Shown: in pieces, positions 33,597-43,553 of the stretch
Layout: every line of letters begins with the position of its first letter
Position numbering within the stretch: position 1 is the first letter of the stretch
Assembly: GCA_963771655.1 (NCBI GenBank)
Contig: CAVYUG010000004.1
Span: 124,001-188,000, forward strand
DNA length: 64,000 bases
Direction of reading: 5' to 3'
From: JAWVFM01 sp963771655
GTDB lineage: Bacteria > Actinomycetota > Thermoleophilia > Solirubrobacterales > 70-9
Notes under the pieces: generated by a model
What the model saw: the letters and a program-made list of their open reading frames with translations, nothing else
Told to the model about the DNA's origin: nothing
Databases searched by the model: none
Position numbers and translations under genes: made by a program

Positions 33597-34168
33597 GAGC
33601 CGACCCGGTCGACCAGCGCGCGCGCTCGGCGCTCGAAGTCCGAGCGCTGATGGCGTTCGTACTCCTGCGGCGTGGCGAGCGTCCGGGGGTCAGCGCGGTC
33701 GACGAAGAGGACGCCGTCGAGGTGGTCGACCTCGTGCTGGAACGTCCCGGCGGTGAGCCCGCGGCGGACCTCGATTCGCTGGTCGCCGCCACGGTCGAGA
33801 TAGCGAACCCGGATATCCAGGTGGCGGTCGAGCTCGCCGCGGAGGCCGGGGATCGAGAGACAGCCCTCGTTGACGCGGAACGTCTCGTCCCCGAGCGGCT
33901 CGATCTCCGGGTTCACGATCACGGTCAGCGGCATCGGCGGCTTGTAGGGATAGCGCGGGTTGTTCGGCTCGACCTCGACGATGGCGACGCGCACGGCCTC
34001 GCCGACCTGGTTGGCCGCGAGGCCGGCGCCGTGAGCGGCACGCTTGGTCTCGATCAGGTCGTCGATGAGGTTCTGAATCTCGGGGGAGGCCAGCTCCCCG
34101 GGCGCCACGCTTCGAGAGCGCTGCCTCAGGATGGGGTCACCGAGAGAGAGGATCGGACGGACGGTCAC
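33593..34168 (-). CDS. def: Peptide deformylase family protein inside the hut operon
   Basis: A 191-residue metallo-deformylase with all three family motifs: GAGLAANQ (motif 1), EGCLSIPGL (motif 2, Cys ligand) and FQHEVDHLDG (motif 3, HExxH-type ligands). Peptide deformylase removes formate from the N-terminal fMet of new proteins. Here the gene lies between hutU and hutF, overlapping hutF by 4 nt, where an N-formylglutamate deformylase would be expected. It may be the housekeeping enzyme, or it may act on formylglutamate; the sequence alone does not separate these. No fmt gene is adjacent, which would be usual for a housekeeping def. Confidence 0.88.
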   Translation of the reverse strand: MTVRPILSLGDPILRQRSRSVAPGELASPEIQNLIDDLIETKRAAHGAGLAANQVGEAVRVAIVEVEPNNPRYPYKPPMPLTVIVNPEIEPLGDETFRVNEGCLSIPGLRGELDRHLDIRVRYLDRGGDQRIEVRRGLTAGTFQHEVDHLDGVLFVDRADPRTLATPQEYERHQRSDFERRARALVDRVGS

Positions 34169-34239
34169 GGTGATTCACGTCGAGTGCAGCATTGAGCACC
34201 TCGACGGTGGCGAACCCTTCACTCGACGCTCACGCCCCC
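34169..34239. other. 71-nt gap between hutU and def
   Basis: This is the only sizeable gap inside the operon apart from the 55 nt before hutI. I see no terminator or clear promoter in it. Confidence 0.3.
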
Positions 34240-35954
<1,715 letters not shown>

Positions 35955-35958
<4 letters not shown>

Positions 35959-37454
35959 GCGAGGCCGCCAACCACGGTCTCAGCCGCTGCCACGACCGCC
36001 CCCTCCTTCACCAGCCCCTCCACGGCGGCGAGTATCGGCGCGACCGATCGGTCGGCGCCAGGCCCGCCGGCGGCGCTTCGAACCACGTCGCGCGCTGCGG
36101 CCGTGCCGGCCGCGGGCACGAGCGGCGCTCGAAGGTCAAGCGCGCGGGCGGCGCACACGAGCTCGATCGCCACGATGCGCGCCAGGTTGGCGAGCGACGC
36201 CCGAAGCTTGCGCGCCGCGCCCCACCCCATCGAGACGTGGTCCTCCTGCATCGCGCTGGTCGGCAGCGAGTCGACGCTCGCGGGCGTGGCGAGGCGGCGG
36301 TTCTCGGCCACCATCGCCGCCTGGGTGTACTGGGCGATCATGAGCCCAGAGTCCACCCCCGGGTCCGCGGCGAGGAACGGTGGGAGGCCCTGCGAGCGAC
36401 TCGCGTCCAGGAGTCGATCGGTCCTGCGCTCCGCGATCGCGCCGGCATCGGCGACCGCGATCGCCAGCAGGTCGCAGGCAAGCGCCAGGGGCGCGCCGTG
36501 GAAGTTGCCGCACGACTCGACTCGCCCGTCGGGAAGCACCATGGGGTTGTCGATCGCCGAACGGAGCTCCGCGTCCGCGATGCGGTCGGCGTGCGCGAGG
36601 GCGTCGCGGGCGGCACCGAGCACCTGCGGCGCGCAGCGCAGCGAGTAGGCGTCCTGCACGCGAGGATCGTCGTATCGGTGCGAGGCCACGATCTCCGAGC
36701 CGGCGAGAAGGCGCTCCAGGTTCGCGGCGCTCGCCGCCTGGCCGAGCTGGGGGCGCAGCCCGATGAGATCCTCGGCGAACGCGCGGTCGGTTCCGAGAAG
36801 CGCCTCCACCGACATCGCGGCCGCGACATCACCGGCGCGAAGCAGCGAGCGCATGTCCTCGCAGGCGAGAACGAGCATGCCGAGGATTCCGTCGGTCCCG
36901 TTGATGAGCGCCAGGCCCTCCTTCGCGCGCAGCGTCAGCGGCTCTGGTCCGGTCGCCTCGCCGAGCACCTCTCCCTCCCCGATCAGGACGAGCGCGACGT
37001 GCGCCAGAGGAGCGAGGTCGCCGCTCGCGCCGAGCGAGCCGTGCTCGGGCACGGCCGGCGTGACGTCGCGGTTCAGCAGGTCGAGGAGACGCTCCGCCAC
37101 GATCGGCCGAGCCCCCGAGTAGCCCATCGCCAGCGATCGCGCGCGCAGGAGCATCATCGCCCGGACCACCTCGCGCTCGACCGGCGGGCCCATGCCGGCG
37201 GCATGCGAGCGGATCAGCGAGCGCTGCAGCTCCTCGCGGCGCTCGGCCGCGATCGGTGTCGTCGCCAGTGAGCCGAACCCCGTCGAGACGCCGTACACGG
37301 GCTCGTCGGAGCTCGCAAGGCGGTCGACGATCGCCGCGCTCGCCTCCATCGCTGCCCTGCCCTCGTCGCCGAGCCTCACCTCGGCGCGTTCGCGCGCGAC
37401 CCGGACGACGTCGGCCGGGCGGAGTCCGGCGGGGCTCAGCTCGATCGTCGCCAC
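35955..37454 (-). CDS. hutH: Histidine ammonia-lyase
   Basis: About 499 residues. It deaminates histidine to urocanate, opening the pathway. The MIO prosthetic group forms from Ala-Ser-Gly in HGSLGASGDLAPLAH near residue 140. Other family marks are YGVSTGFGSLA near 55, QDAYSLRCAPQVLGA, DNPMVLPDG, CGNFHGAPLALACD and MQEDHVSMGWGAARKL. GTG 37454 is preferred because TATAAC ends six bases before it and homology begins there; ATG 37472 gives six more residues. It is the first gene of the operon hutH-hutU-def-hutF-hutI-GNAT. No hut regulator gene is adjacent. Confidence 0.95.
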
Positions 37455-37460
37455 GAAGCC

Positions 37461-37466
37461 GTTATA
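37461..37466 (-). promoter_or_regulatory. Candidate -10 box of the hut operon
   Basis: Read leftwards, TATAAC-GGCTTC-GTG: a near-consensus -10 hexamer six bases from GTG 37454. This implies a leaderless hutH transcript. No good -35 is visible, so an activator may be needed. Confidence 0.45.
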
Positions 37467-37496
37467 CGCCACCGCCGCTGGACGGAGCCGTCTGGG

Positions 37497-38741
37497 TCAG
37501 CCGTGCGGAGGGTGCGGGGGGATCTCGTTGCGGACCGCGGGCAGGGACGCCGAGAGCGGCTCTCCACCCGGCGGCGTCTCGGCCTTCGTCAGCGCCTTGT
37601 GCGGCTTCGACCAGTCGACGCGCACCGGATCCACCTTGAGCAGCGCCTTCCACGTGAGCGGGCCAATCGTCCCGGTCGGCGTGATGTTGTGTCGCGACTG
37701 GAAGTCCTCGACCGCGATCTTGGTGTGGGCGCCGAAGCGGCCGTCGACGCCGATCTTCTCGCCCGCTCCGATCAGGTGCTCCTGCGCCCAGATGACCCGA
37801 TCGCCCGCGCTCCCGCGGTGGAGGATCGGATACACCTTCGTCTTCTTGAACCCGTGCGCTCGGTGGTTCGGCCGGCCCAAGAGCTGCCACTCCGAGGGCT
37901 TGGTCGCCTGCCACGACCACCAGGAGTACCCGGGGAAGCCATAGGAGATCGTGAGGTGGCGGAACGCGGCCAGCTCGCGCGGCGGCGGGTTGTCGTACGT
38001 CTGGCCCAGGGGCTCGATCGGGCGGCGGTAGATCCGGTTCTCGATGAACATGTGCTGGAGGCCGTTTTGAGGCGAGGTCCCGATCGCCTTCCAATAGACC
38101 TGCGGCGCGTTGTGCTGTGCGGCGCCCGGCCCGAGGAAGACGGAGTAGGGGAGGCCGGGGTGGTAGTCGTTCCACGGGAAGCTCGCCAGAGCGATCGGGA
38201 AGCGGTCGCCGACGCCGTGCCGCAGCTTCCGCATGTAGATGCTGGCGGCGGTGTACCGGCCTTCGTACTCGGCCTCGGCGTCGATCATGAGGCAGTCGGC
38301 GCCGTCGGCCTTCGCCTTGATGCCCTGCTTCGCCTCGCCGCTGGGGTGGCTGCCGTAGACGTATTGCCACGCGCAGACGTCGAGCCCGCGAGCGTGCAGC
38401 GCGCTCACCAGCCCGGGCGTGAACTGACTCCATTCGTTCGTGCTGTCGGAGCTCTTGATGAACACCGTGTCGACGCCCGAAGCGTGCGCCTGCTTCGCGA
38501 TCGCCTTAACGCTCCCGCCGCTCGAATGGCCCAGCAGCCAGATCCACATCCCCTGCCCGCCGAGTGGGCCCACCCGCGCGGAGCGGTGGTGGCCGTGATG
38601 GTGGTGCCCGCGGCCCGCGCCGGTGCCGCCGCTGCCGCGCGGCGACGCGGCCGCGGCCAGCCCGGTGGCCACGAGCATGAGCGCCAGCATGCCCGCCAAG
38701 GCGCCGGCGCGGAGTCTTCCCTGGATAGCACTCCTCGCCAT
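37497..38741 (-). CDS. Secreted peptidoglycan-binding protein with a TIM-barrel-like domain
   Basis: About 414 residues. A signal peptide (RLRAGALAGMLALMLVATGLAAA) leads to a Gly/His-rich linker (GRGHHHHGHHR). Then comes a ~230-residue domain with GMWIWLLGHSSGGSVKAIAK, VDTVFIKSSD, VCAWQYVYGS, ADCLMIDAEAEYEG and IALASFPWNDYHPG, resembling a glycosidase-type barrel with a GH25-like D-x-E-x-E strand end. A C-terminal PG_binding_1 domain follows (LHRGSAGDRVIWAQEHLIGA, VEDFQSRHNITPTGTIG). It probably acts on or binds the cell wall. The enzymatic class is unassigned. ATG 38741 is chosen to place the signal peptide at the start. Confidence 0.7.
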   Translation of the reverse strand: MARSAIQGRLRAGALAGMLALMLVATGLAAAASPRGSGGTGAGRGHHHHGHHRSARVGPLGGQGMWIWLLGHSSGGSVKAIAKQAHASGVDTVFIKSSDSTNEWSQFTPGLVSALHARGLDVCAWQYVYGSHPSGEAKQGIKAKADGADCLMIDAEAEYEGRYTAASIYMRKLRHGVGDRFPIALASFPWNDYHPGLPYSVFLGPGAAQHNAPQVYWKAIGTSPQNGLQHMFIENRIYRRPIEPLGQTYDNPPPRELAAFRHLTISYGFPGYSWWSWQATKPSEWQLLGRPNHRAHGFKKTKVYPILHRGSAGDRVIWAQEHLIGAGEKIGVDGRFGAHTKIAVEDFQSRHNITPTGTIGPLTWKALLKVDPVRVDWSKPHKALTKAETPPGGEPLSASLPAVRNEIPPHPPHG

Positions 38742-38841
38742 TTGCAGCGGAAATCCGCCGTCGAACACCTTAGAGGCTTCGCGCCGAACGCGCAATTCCT
38801 GCCGCCGCCACGCGTTTGCGAGAGCGTGGCCGCGAGCGCCA

Positions 38842-38914
38842 TGGGCGGTGGCGGGCTCGAACCGCCGACCTCCTGCGTGTAAAGCAGGCGCTCTTCCAGC
38901 TGAGCTAACCGCCC
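38842..38914 (-). tRNA. tRNA-Val (TAC)
   Basis: The 73-nt cloverleaf begins GGGCGGT-TA-GCTC. Its anticodon arm is CCTGC-TTTACAC-GCAGG with anticodon TAC, and the T arm contains GGTTCGAGCC. ACCGCCC pairs fully with the 5' end. The discriminator is A; CCA is not encoded. Confidence 0.95.
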
Positions 38915-38943
38915 GGGCGCGAAATTATGGCGCTCCGCGGCCT

Positions 38944-40123
38944 CTAGGCCAGCTTTTCGGCCGGGACTATCCGGTCGCGGCGCAGGCGCAGGCCGATGAG
39001 CGGGTAGACGAGCGTCGAGATGATGGCGGCGCCGACGAGCGCCGAGGCGGTCGAGGGCCGCATCTCGTCGAGGCTCAGAGCGAGGGTCGTGATCGCGACG
39101 ACAAGCGGAAGCTCGGTCGCGCAGAGCACGCCGAGGGCGGCGCGGTCGCGAAGGTCGAACTTGTCGCGGTACAGCGCGAGCGCCGGAACGCCGCGGACGA
39201 CCAGGAACAGGGCGGCGAACATCGGGAGCTTCAGGAGGGCGGTGGGGTCGTTGACGAGGACGTCGAGGTTGAACGCCATCCCGCTGGTGACGAAGAAGAA
39301 CGGGATCAGGAAGCCGTAGCCGACGGCGTTGAGCTTCGACTCGAAGATCGTGAGCTCGTGGCCCCGCAGCGCCACTCGGGTGATCATCCCGGCGACGAAG
39401 CCGCCGAGGAGCAGGTCGAGGCCGAGCTGCGAGGCGAGCGCCACCAACCCGAAGACGAGCACGACCGCCAGCCGCACGGCGAGCTGGCTCGACGACTCGA
39501 ACGTGCGCTCGAGCGCCGGCCAGCCGCGGTAGGCCGAGCGCACCGAGAACACGCCGAGCACCACCGCCGCGACGACGAACGCCACGAGAACCACGGCCTC
39601 GTGGAGCGGGTGCGTCGTGGAGAGCAGCAGCGTGACGATCAGGATCGGGCCGAACTCGCCGATGGCGCCGGCGGCGAGCAGGTAGGTCCCGAATCGGGTC
39701 TTGGTCTCGCCCGCGTCGCGGAGGATCGGGATCAGCGTCCCGATCGCGGTCGTCGCGATCGCCGAGCCCGTGTAGAGGTCGGAGACGATGACGTTGCCGG
39801 CCACCAGGAGGCCCACGATCCCGTAGGCCAGAGCGAGGGAGAGCACCCAGCCGGCACCGGCTCTCACGAGGGGGCTCCCCTTGATGCGCTCGAAGTCGAT
39901 CTCGTAGCCCGCGAAGAAGAACAGCATCCCCAGGCCGAGGTTCCCGAAGAAGGTCGAGAACGGGTCGACCTTCGCGAGGCCGGCGATCTCCGGGCCGACG
40001 ACGATCCCGAACAGGAGCTCGAGCACCACGACCGGGATCGCGAAACGCGGTTCGAGCACCGTCGCCGCGATGCCCGCCACGGCGGCGGTCGCAACGATGA
40101 CGAGGAAGGAGGTTGCGTCGATC
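38944..40123 (-). CDS. Kef-type cation:proton antiporter
   Basis: About 392 residues, 12-13 helices of the CPA2 type. Segments include PVVVLELLFGIVVGPEIAGL near residue 30, LGMLFFFAGYEIDFERIKGS near 65, IATTAIGTLIPILRD near 120 with the expanded-helix region, LAAGAIGEFGPILIV, LLLGGFVAGMITR and FFVTSGMAFNLDVL. The protein ends shortly after the last helix, with no RCK/TrkA domain. It exchanges Na+ or K+ for protons. TTG 40123 starts 13 nt after the catalase stop and is the only start in frame close to the homology; confidence in it is moderate. It is an operon partner of the catalase-like gene. Confidence 0.82.
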
Positions 40124-40135
40124 AAGGGCGGGGGG

Positions 40136-41122
40136 CTAGCCCTCGCCGAGGCGCCGGTACGCGGAGACCGAATAGGACGTCCGTCGCGCGTGGAGAACGG
40201 GGTCGTCCGACGGCTCGATCCCGTCGCCCAGCCGGAGCGGGTCGAACACCTCGATGTGGCCGTCGCCCTCCGGGTCGTCGACCAGCCCGGTGATCTCGAG
40301 CGTCCCGGCCTCCACGAGACCCGAGTCGTCCGGCCAGACCTCGCTCGGGTCGACGAGCGAGGCGCCCTCGGGATGGAGCTGGAGGAGGAGGGTGAAGCGA
40401 ATGGGGCCGTTTGCCAGCCGCTCACGAAGTTCGTCGAAGAGGAAGTCGCGCCCCTTGGCGCGGGCGTCGTCGTCGGCGATGCGCTCCTCCTCCCCGTCCT
40501 CGGTCCGCCAGCGAAAGCGGATCCAGGTCGTCCCCTCGTCGGCGTCGAGAAGCTTGAACGTGTGCGGCGAGTAGTAGTGGACGCGGGCGAAGCTCGCGGG
40601 GGGCTCGACGCCCATCGTCGACGCGATCGAGGGCTGGGCCTCGGGGTGCTCGCCGAGCCAGGCGCCGAGCTTCTCCATGTCCGGCTGGCCCGTATCGGGA
40701 TCGGGCTTGCGCAGCTCCAGAAGCTCGAGGAACCCCTCGGGAGTGCGGCTGGAGAAGGCGCGGGCGGTCGTCGCCAGTATGTCCGTTTCGTCGCCGCCGT
40801 CGGGGCGGAGCTTGACCGCCATCCCCCGCGCTTCCCGGCTCGCGTCGTTGGAGTCGGGGTTGCCGCTGCCGTTCGAGAAGCGGACGAGCGCCGGGACCGC
40901 GTCGCCGCTGAAATGGGCGGCGCGGGAGAGCCGACCGGCCGCATCGGTGGCCGTGAACGTACCCTCGCACCAGATGCCCTTCGCGTGGAGGGCGCGGCGG
41001 CCCTCATGGGCGCCGTAGATCGCGGTCGCCGCCGCCACGAGGTCCTTGGAGAGCTGGTCGTGCTCCTCCGGCTTGGGCGGCGCTTCCGGCACGCCGGGAA
41101 CGTACCTGATCGGCCCCGCCAA
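40136..41122 (-). CDS. Catalase-related heme peroxidase
   Basis: A 328-residue member of the small catalase family (SrpA/catalase-related peroxidase type), much shorter than full catalases. Landmarks are ALHAKGIWCEGTFTATDAAG with the distal His, HFSGDAVPALVRFSNGSGNP, REARGMAVKLRPDGGDETDI with DILATTARAFSSRTPEGFLE, and at the end VLHARRTSYSVSAYRR, where the proximal heme-ligand Tyr is expected. These proteins remove H2O2 or organic peroxides; some oxidise organic substrates. The antiporter gene follows 13 nt downstream. It is divergent from the SDR gene, with 32 nt between starts. Confidence 0.85.
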   Translation of the reverse strand: MAGPIRYVPGVPEAPPKPEEHDQLSKDLVAAATAIYGAHEGRRALHAKGIWCEGTFTATDAAGRLSRAAHFSGDAVPALVRFSNGSGNPDSNDASREARGMAVKLRPDGGDETDILATTARAFSSRTPEGFLELLELRKPDPDTGQPDMEKLGAWLGEHPEAQPSIASTMGVEPPASFARVHYYSPHTFKLLDADEGTTWIRFRWRTEDGEEERIADDDARAKGRDFLFDELRERLANGPIRFTLLLQLHPEGASLVDPSEVWPDDSGLVEAGTLEITGLVDDPEGDGHIEVFDPLRLGDGIEPSDDPVLHARRTSYSVSAYRRLGEG

Positions 41123-41142
41123 TCGGCTCCGGTTAGATCGTC

Positions 41143-41148
41143 TAGGTT
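41143..41148 (+). promoter_or_regulatory. Candidate -10 box of a leaderless promoter
   Basis: TAGGTT-GCGTTC-GTG: the -10 hexamer ends six bases before GTG 41155. This is the same layout as at 15164. Confidence 0.45.
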
Positions 41149-41154
41149 GCGTTC

Positions 41155-41910
41155 GTGGACCTCGGGATCGACGGCAGGGTGGCGCTCGTGATGGCGTCGA
41201 GCAAGGGGATCGGCCGCGGTATCGCGCAGGCGCTGGCTCGTGAGGGCGCGCGGGTGGCGATGGCGAGCCGGTCCCGGGACGCGATCACCGAAGCGGCGGA
41301 GTCGACCGACGGCGAGACGGCCGGCTTCGCGGCCGATACGTCGAACCTCGACCGGATGCGCGAGCTGCCGGGCGAGGTGGCGGAGCGGTTCGGCGAGCCG
41401 GCGACGATCCTCGTGCTCAACACCGGTGGGCCGCCGAAGGGCGGCGCGCTCGAGAACTCGCTCGAGGAGTGGGAGGCCGCGTTTCACTCGCTGGTGCTCG
41501 CCCCGCGCGTGATGATCGAGGAGGCGCTCCCCGCGATGCGCGAGCGCGGGTTCGGGCGGATCGTCAACGTCGGCTCGTCGTCCACCCGCGAGCCGATCCC
41601 GAGCCTCAACCTCTCGAACTCGCTGCGGCAGGCGGCCGTCGGGCTCCTCAAGACCCTCTCGCGCGAGGTCGCGGGCGACGGGATCACCGTCAACACCGTG
41701 CTGACGGGCCGGTTCGCCACCGAGCGGCTCGCCTCGAACTGGGGGAGCTGGGAGGAGATGGAGCGCGGTGCCGCTCAGGACGTGCCCGCCGGACGCCTCG
41801 GGACGCCCGAGGAGTACGGCGACCTCGTCGCGTATCTCTGCTCGGAGCGCGCCGGCTACCTCACGGGCGCCCAGATCCCGCTCGACGGCGGGCTCCTGCG
41901 CTCCGTCTAG
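41155..41910 (+). CDS. Short-chain dehydrogenase/reductase with atypical active site
   Basis: A 251-residue Rossmann-fold protein. VALVMASSKGIGRGIAQALA near residue 10 binds NAD(P), VLNTGGPPKGGALE replaces the usual NNAG, and IVNVGSSSTREPIPSLNLSN carries the catalytic Ser. The Y-x-x-x-K of classical SDRs is not present at the expected place: the sequence reads LSNSLRQAAVGLLKTL, with Asn/Ser where Tyr should be. The C-terminus (GTPEEYGDLVAYLCSERAGY, GAQIPLDGG) is standard. Such divergent SDRs exist and may use a different mechanism or be regulatory. The GTG start is supported by the adjacent TAGGTT box. Confidence 0.82.
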   Translation: MDLGIDGRVALVMASSKGIGRGIAQALAREGARVAMASRSRDAITEAAESTDGETAGFAADTSNLDRMRELPGEVAERFGEPATILVLNTGGPPKGGALENSLEEWEAAFHSLVLAPRVMIEEALPAMRERGFGRIVNVGSSSTREPIPSLNLSNSLRQAAVGLLKTLSREVAGDGITVNTVLTGRFATERLASNWGSWEEMERGAAQDVPAGRLGTPEEYGDLVAYLCSERAGYLTGAQIPLDGGLLRSV

Positions 41911-41920
41911 CTCCGCGGCC

Positions 41921-42676
41921 TCAGGCCGTTCGAGCCAGAGGGCCCCGGTTGCTCGCGGCGATGATCCACGCGGCTCCGGCGACGATCATCACCACGCTCG
42001 TGAGCTGCGGCGTCGTGAGACCCAGCGCCGTCTCGGGATTGCGGCGGATGAACTCGACGAGCAGGCGCTCGACGCCCGCGCAGACGAGATAGATCGCGAA
42101 CAGGATCCCGGGCCGGTAACGGTCGCGAAGGCGCCAGAGGAAGTAGGCGACCAGGCCCATCGCGAGGGTCTCGTAGATCGGCGTCGGATGAACCGTCTGG
42201 TGGGTGGGGTCCGTGCCGTGCGGATAGGCCATCGCCCACGGGCCGTCCCAGGCCTTCCCGTAGTCGCCGTCACCCGAGACCTGGCAGCCGATCCGGCCGA
42301 TCGCGTAGCCGAGCGCGAGCGGCACCGCGCAGATGTCGAGCAGCGTGAGGTTGAACAGCCGGCGCCAGTAGGCCCAGATGCAGACCGCGATGGCACCGCC
42401 GATCGCGCCGCCGTACCAGACGAGGCCCGAGCCGGAGAAGACGTTGCCGAGAAGATCGTGCTTGACCTCGTCGTAGTTCTCGATGACGAAGTAGAGCCGC
42501 GCCCCGACGAGCCCGCCGACGAGCGCGAACAGGACAACCTCGTAGGCCCAATCCCCCGGCTTGCCGAGCTCCTTCAGGCGGCGGCCCAGCACCGCCCCCG
42601 CGGCAATGAACGCGACCGCGAAGCAGATCCCGAAGGACTGGAGCGTGAGGGGACCGATGTGGATGGTGGGCTGCAC
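41921..42676 (-). CDS. lgt: Prolipoprotein diacylglyceryl transferase
   Basis: A 251-residue, seven-helix enzyme that transfers diacylglycerol to the lipobox Cys of prelipoproteins. Supporting segments are IGPLTLQSFGICFAVAFIAA near the N-terminus, VGGLVGARLYFVIEN, SGLVWYGGAIGGAIAVCIWA, GYAIGRIGCQVSGDGDYGKAW (the Lgt signature, but Cys in place of the usual Asn after Gly), VHPTPIYETLAMG and FLWRLRDRYRPGILFAIYLV with RLLVEFIRRNP. The Asn-to-Cys variant is found in a branch of Lgt-like proteins and may still be active. It lies 8 nt downstream of tRNA-Glu. Confidence 0.85.
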   Translation of the reverse strand: MQPTIHIGPLTLQSFGICFAVAFIAAGAVLGRRLKELGKPGDWAYEVVLFALVGGLVGARLYFVIENYDEVKHDLLGNVFSGSGLVWYGGAIGGAIAVCIWAYWRRLFNLTLLDICAVPLALGYAIGRIGCQVSGDGDYGKAWDGPWAMAYPHGTDPTHQTVHPTPIYETLAMGLVAYFLWRLRDRYRPGILFAIYLVCAGVERLLVEFIRRNPETALGLTTPQLTSVVMIVAGAAWIIAASNRGPLARTA

Positions 42677-42684
42677 GGGTGAGA

Positions 42685-42757
42685 TAGCCCCGGCGGGATT
42701 CGAACCCGGCTCTTCTGCCTTGAAAGGGCAGCGTGCTGACCCTTACACCACGGGGCC
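42685..42757 (-). tRNA. tRNA-Glu (TTC)
   Basis: The 73-nt cloverleaf begins GGCCCCG-TG-GTGT. Its anticodon arm is CTGCC-CTTTCAA-GGCAG with anticodon TTC, and the T arm is CCGGG-TTCGAAT-CCCGC-type. The acceptor strand is CGGGGCT (G-T at the first pair). It lies between lgt and the divergent HTH/LAGLIDADG-like gene. Confidence 0.94.
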
Positions 42758-42799
42758 CTAGGAAGAGTCTATTTCCGTCCGCTTGCGCGCCTAAGATAA

Positions 42800-42811
42800 G
42801 AACATATGTTC
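42800..42811. promoter_or_regulatory. LexA/SOS-type operator
   Basis: GAACATATGTTC is a perfect 12-bp palindrome and matches the GAAC-N4-GTTC box bound by LexA in Gram-positive bacteria. TAAGAT (42792-42797), a possible -10, lies directly upstream, so a bound repressor would cover the transcription start. The box ends 22 nt before ATG 42834. Confidence 0.65.
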
Positions 42812-42833
42812 CCTCCCCGTCCAAGCATGTGTT

Positions 42834-43553
42834 ATGCGGCCGAAGCCCGCTGAGAAGGCGGCTGCACGGAAGCTCCGCCGGAGAGGTGTGCCGATGAAGG
42901 TCATCGCAAGGCGCCTCGGAGTCTCGCCTGCCAGCGTCCACCTCTGGACCTCCGACCTGGTACTCACACCTGCTCAACGCGAGCGCATCGAGGCAGAGGC
43001 GCAGGCCCTGCGCGCCAAGACTTGGCGCGAAAAGAATTGGATGCGCAGACTCGCCTTTCAGGAGGAGGGGCGGCGACGAGCGCGCGAAGACGACGCCCTC
43101 CACCGTGCCGGGTGCATGTTGTATTGGGCTGAAGGGTCGAAGCAGCGCAACGATCTCGTCTTCGCGAATTCGGACCTCCATATGGTTCGGTTCTTCTGCA
43201 AGTTCTTGCGCGAGTCGCTCGGTGTTCCGAGTTCGGCGATTACCTTTCGCCTCAACGTCTACACCGGCAATGGGATCAGCGTCGGCGAAATCGAGGATCG
43301 TTGGCTCACGGCTCTCGGCCTCGAACGCAGCAGCGTCCGGAAGCACACGTTGGATCACTTCCCGACCTCGTCGAGTGGGCGGAAGCGAAACAAACTTCCG
43401 CTGGGTGTAGGTGCGGTGCGTGTCTACGACACCCGGCTTGTCCAGCACATCTACGGCGCGATCCAGGAGTACGCAGGCTTCGACGAGCCTCGTTGGCTCG
43501 ACGGACCGCCACGCAAGCCGAAGCCTGCGGCCACCGGGTCAGCCGACCAGTAG
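42834..43553 (+). CDS. HTH protein with a LAGLIDADG-like domain, probably horizontally acquired
   Basis: A 239-residue protein. Residues ~5-50 form a helix-turn-helix of the transposase/Hin type (RRGVPMKVIARRLGVSPASV, HLWTSDLVLTPAQ). A basic helix follows, then a module starting AGCMLYWAEGSKQRNDLVFA, NSDLHMVRFFCKFLRESLGV. The A-G-x-x-x-Y-W-A-E-G stretch resembles the LAGLIDADG helix of homing endonucleases (variant LAGLIDAEGS). A C-terminal RVYDTRLVQHIYGAIQEYAG segment ends the protein. Codon choice is visibly less G/C-rich than in neighbours (for example GCA, AGA, TTG, CAT and AAT codons), suggesting transfer. It lies beside tRNA-Glu and behind a LexA-type box. It could be a nuclease or a DNA-binding regulator. 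Confidence 0.55.
   Translation: MRPKPAEKAAARKLRRRGVPMKVIARRLGVSPASVHLWTSDLVLTPAQRERIEAEAQALRAKTWREKNWMRRLAFQEEGRRRAREDDALHRAGCMLYWAEGSKQRNDLVFANSDLHMVRFFCKFLRESLGVPSSAITFRLNVYTGNGISVGEIEDRWLTALGLERSSVRKHTLDHFPTSSSGRKRNKLPLGVGAVRVYDTRLVQHIYGAIQEYAGFDEPRWLDGPPRKPKPAATGSADQ

Noticed and set aside
38944..41487. A single 847-codon antiporter fusion protein
   Set aside because: Only the part after 40123 is antiporter; the first half is the catalase gene read in the wrong frame, full of Arg/Ser/Pro.
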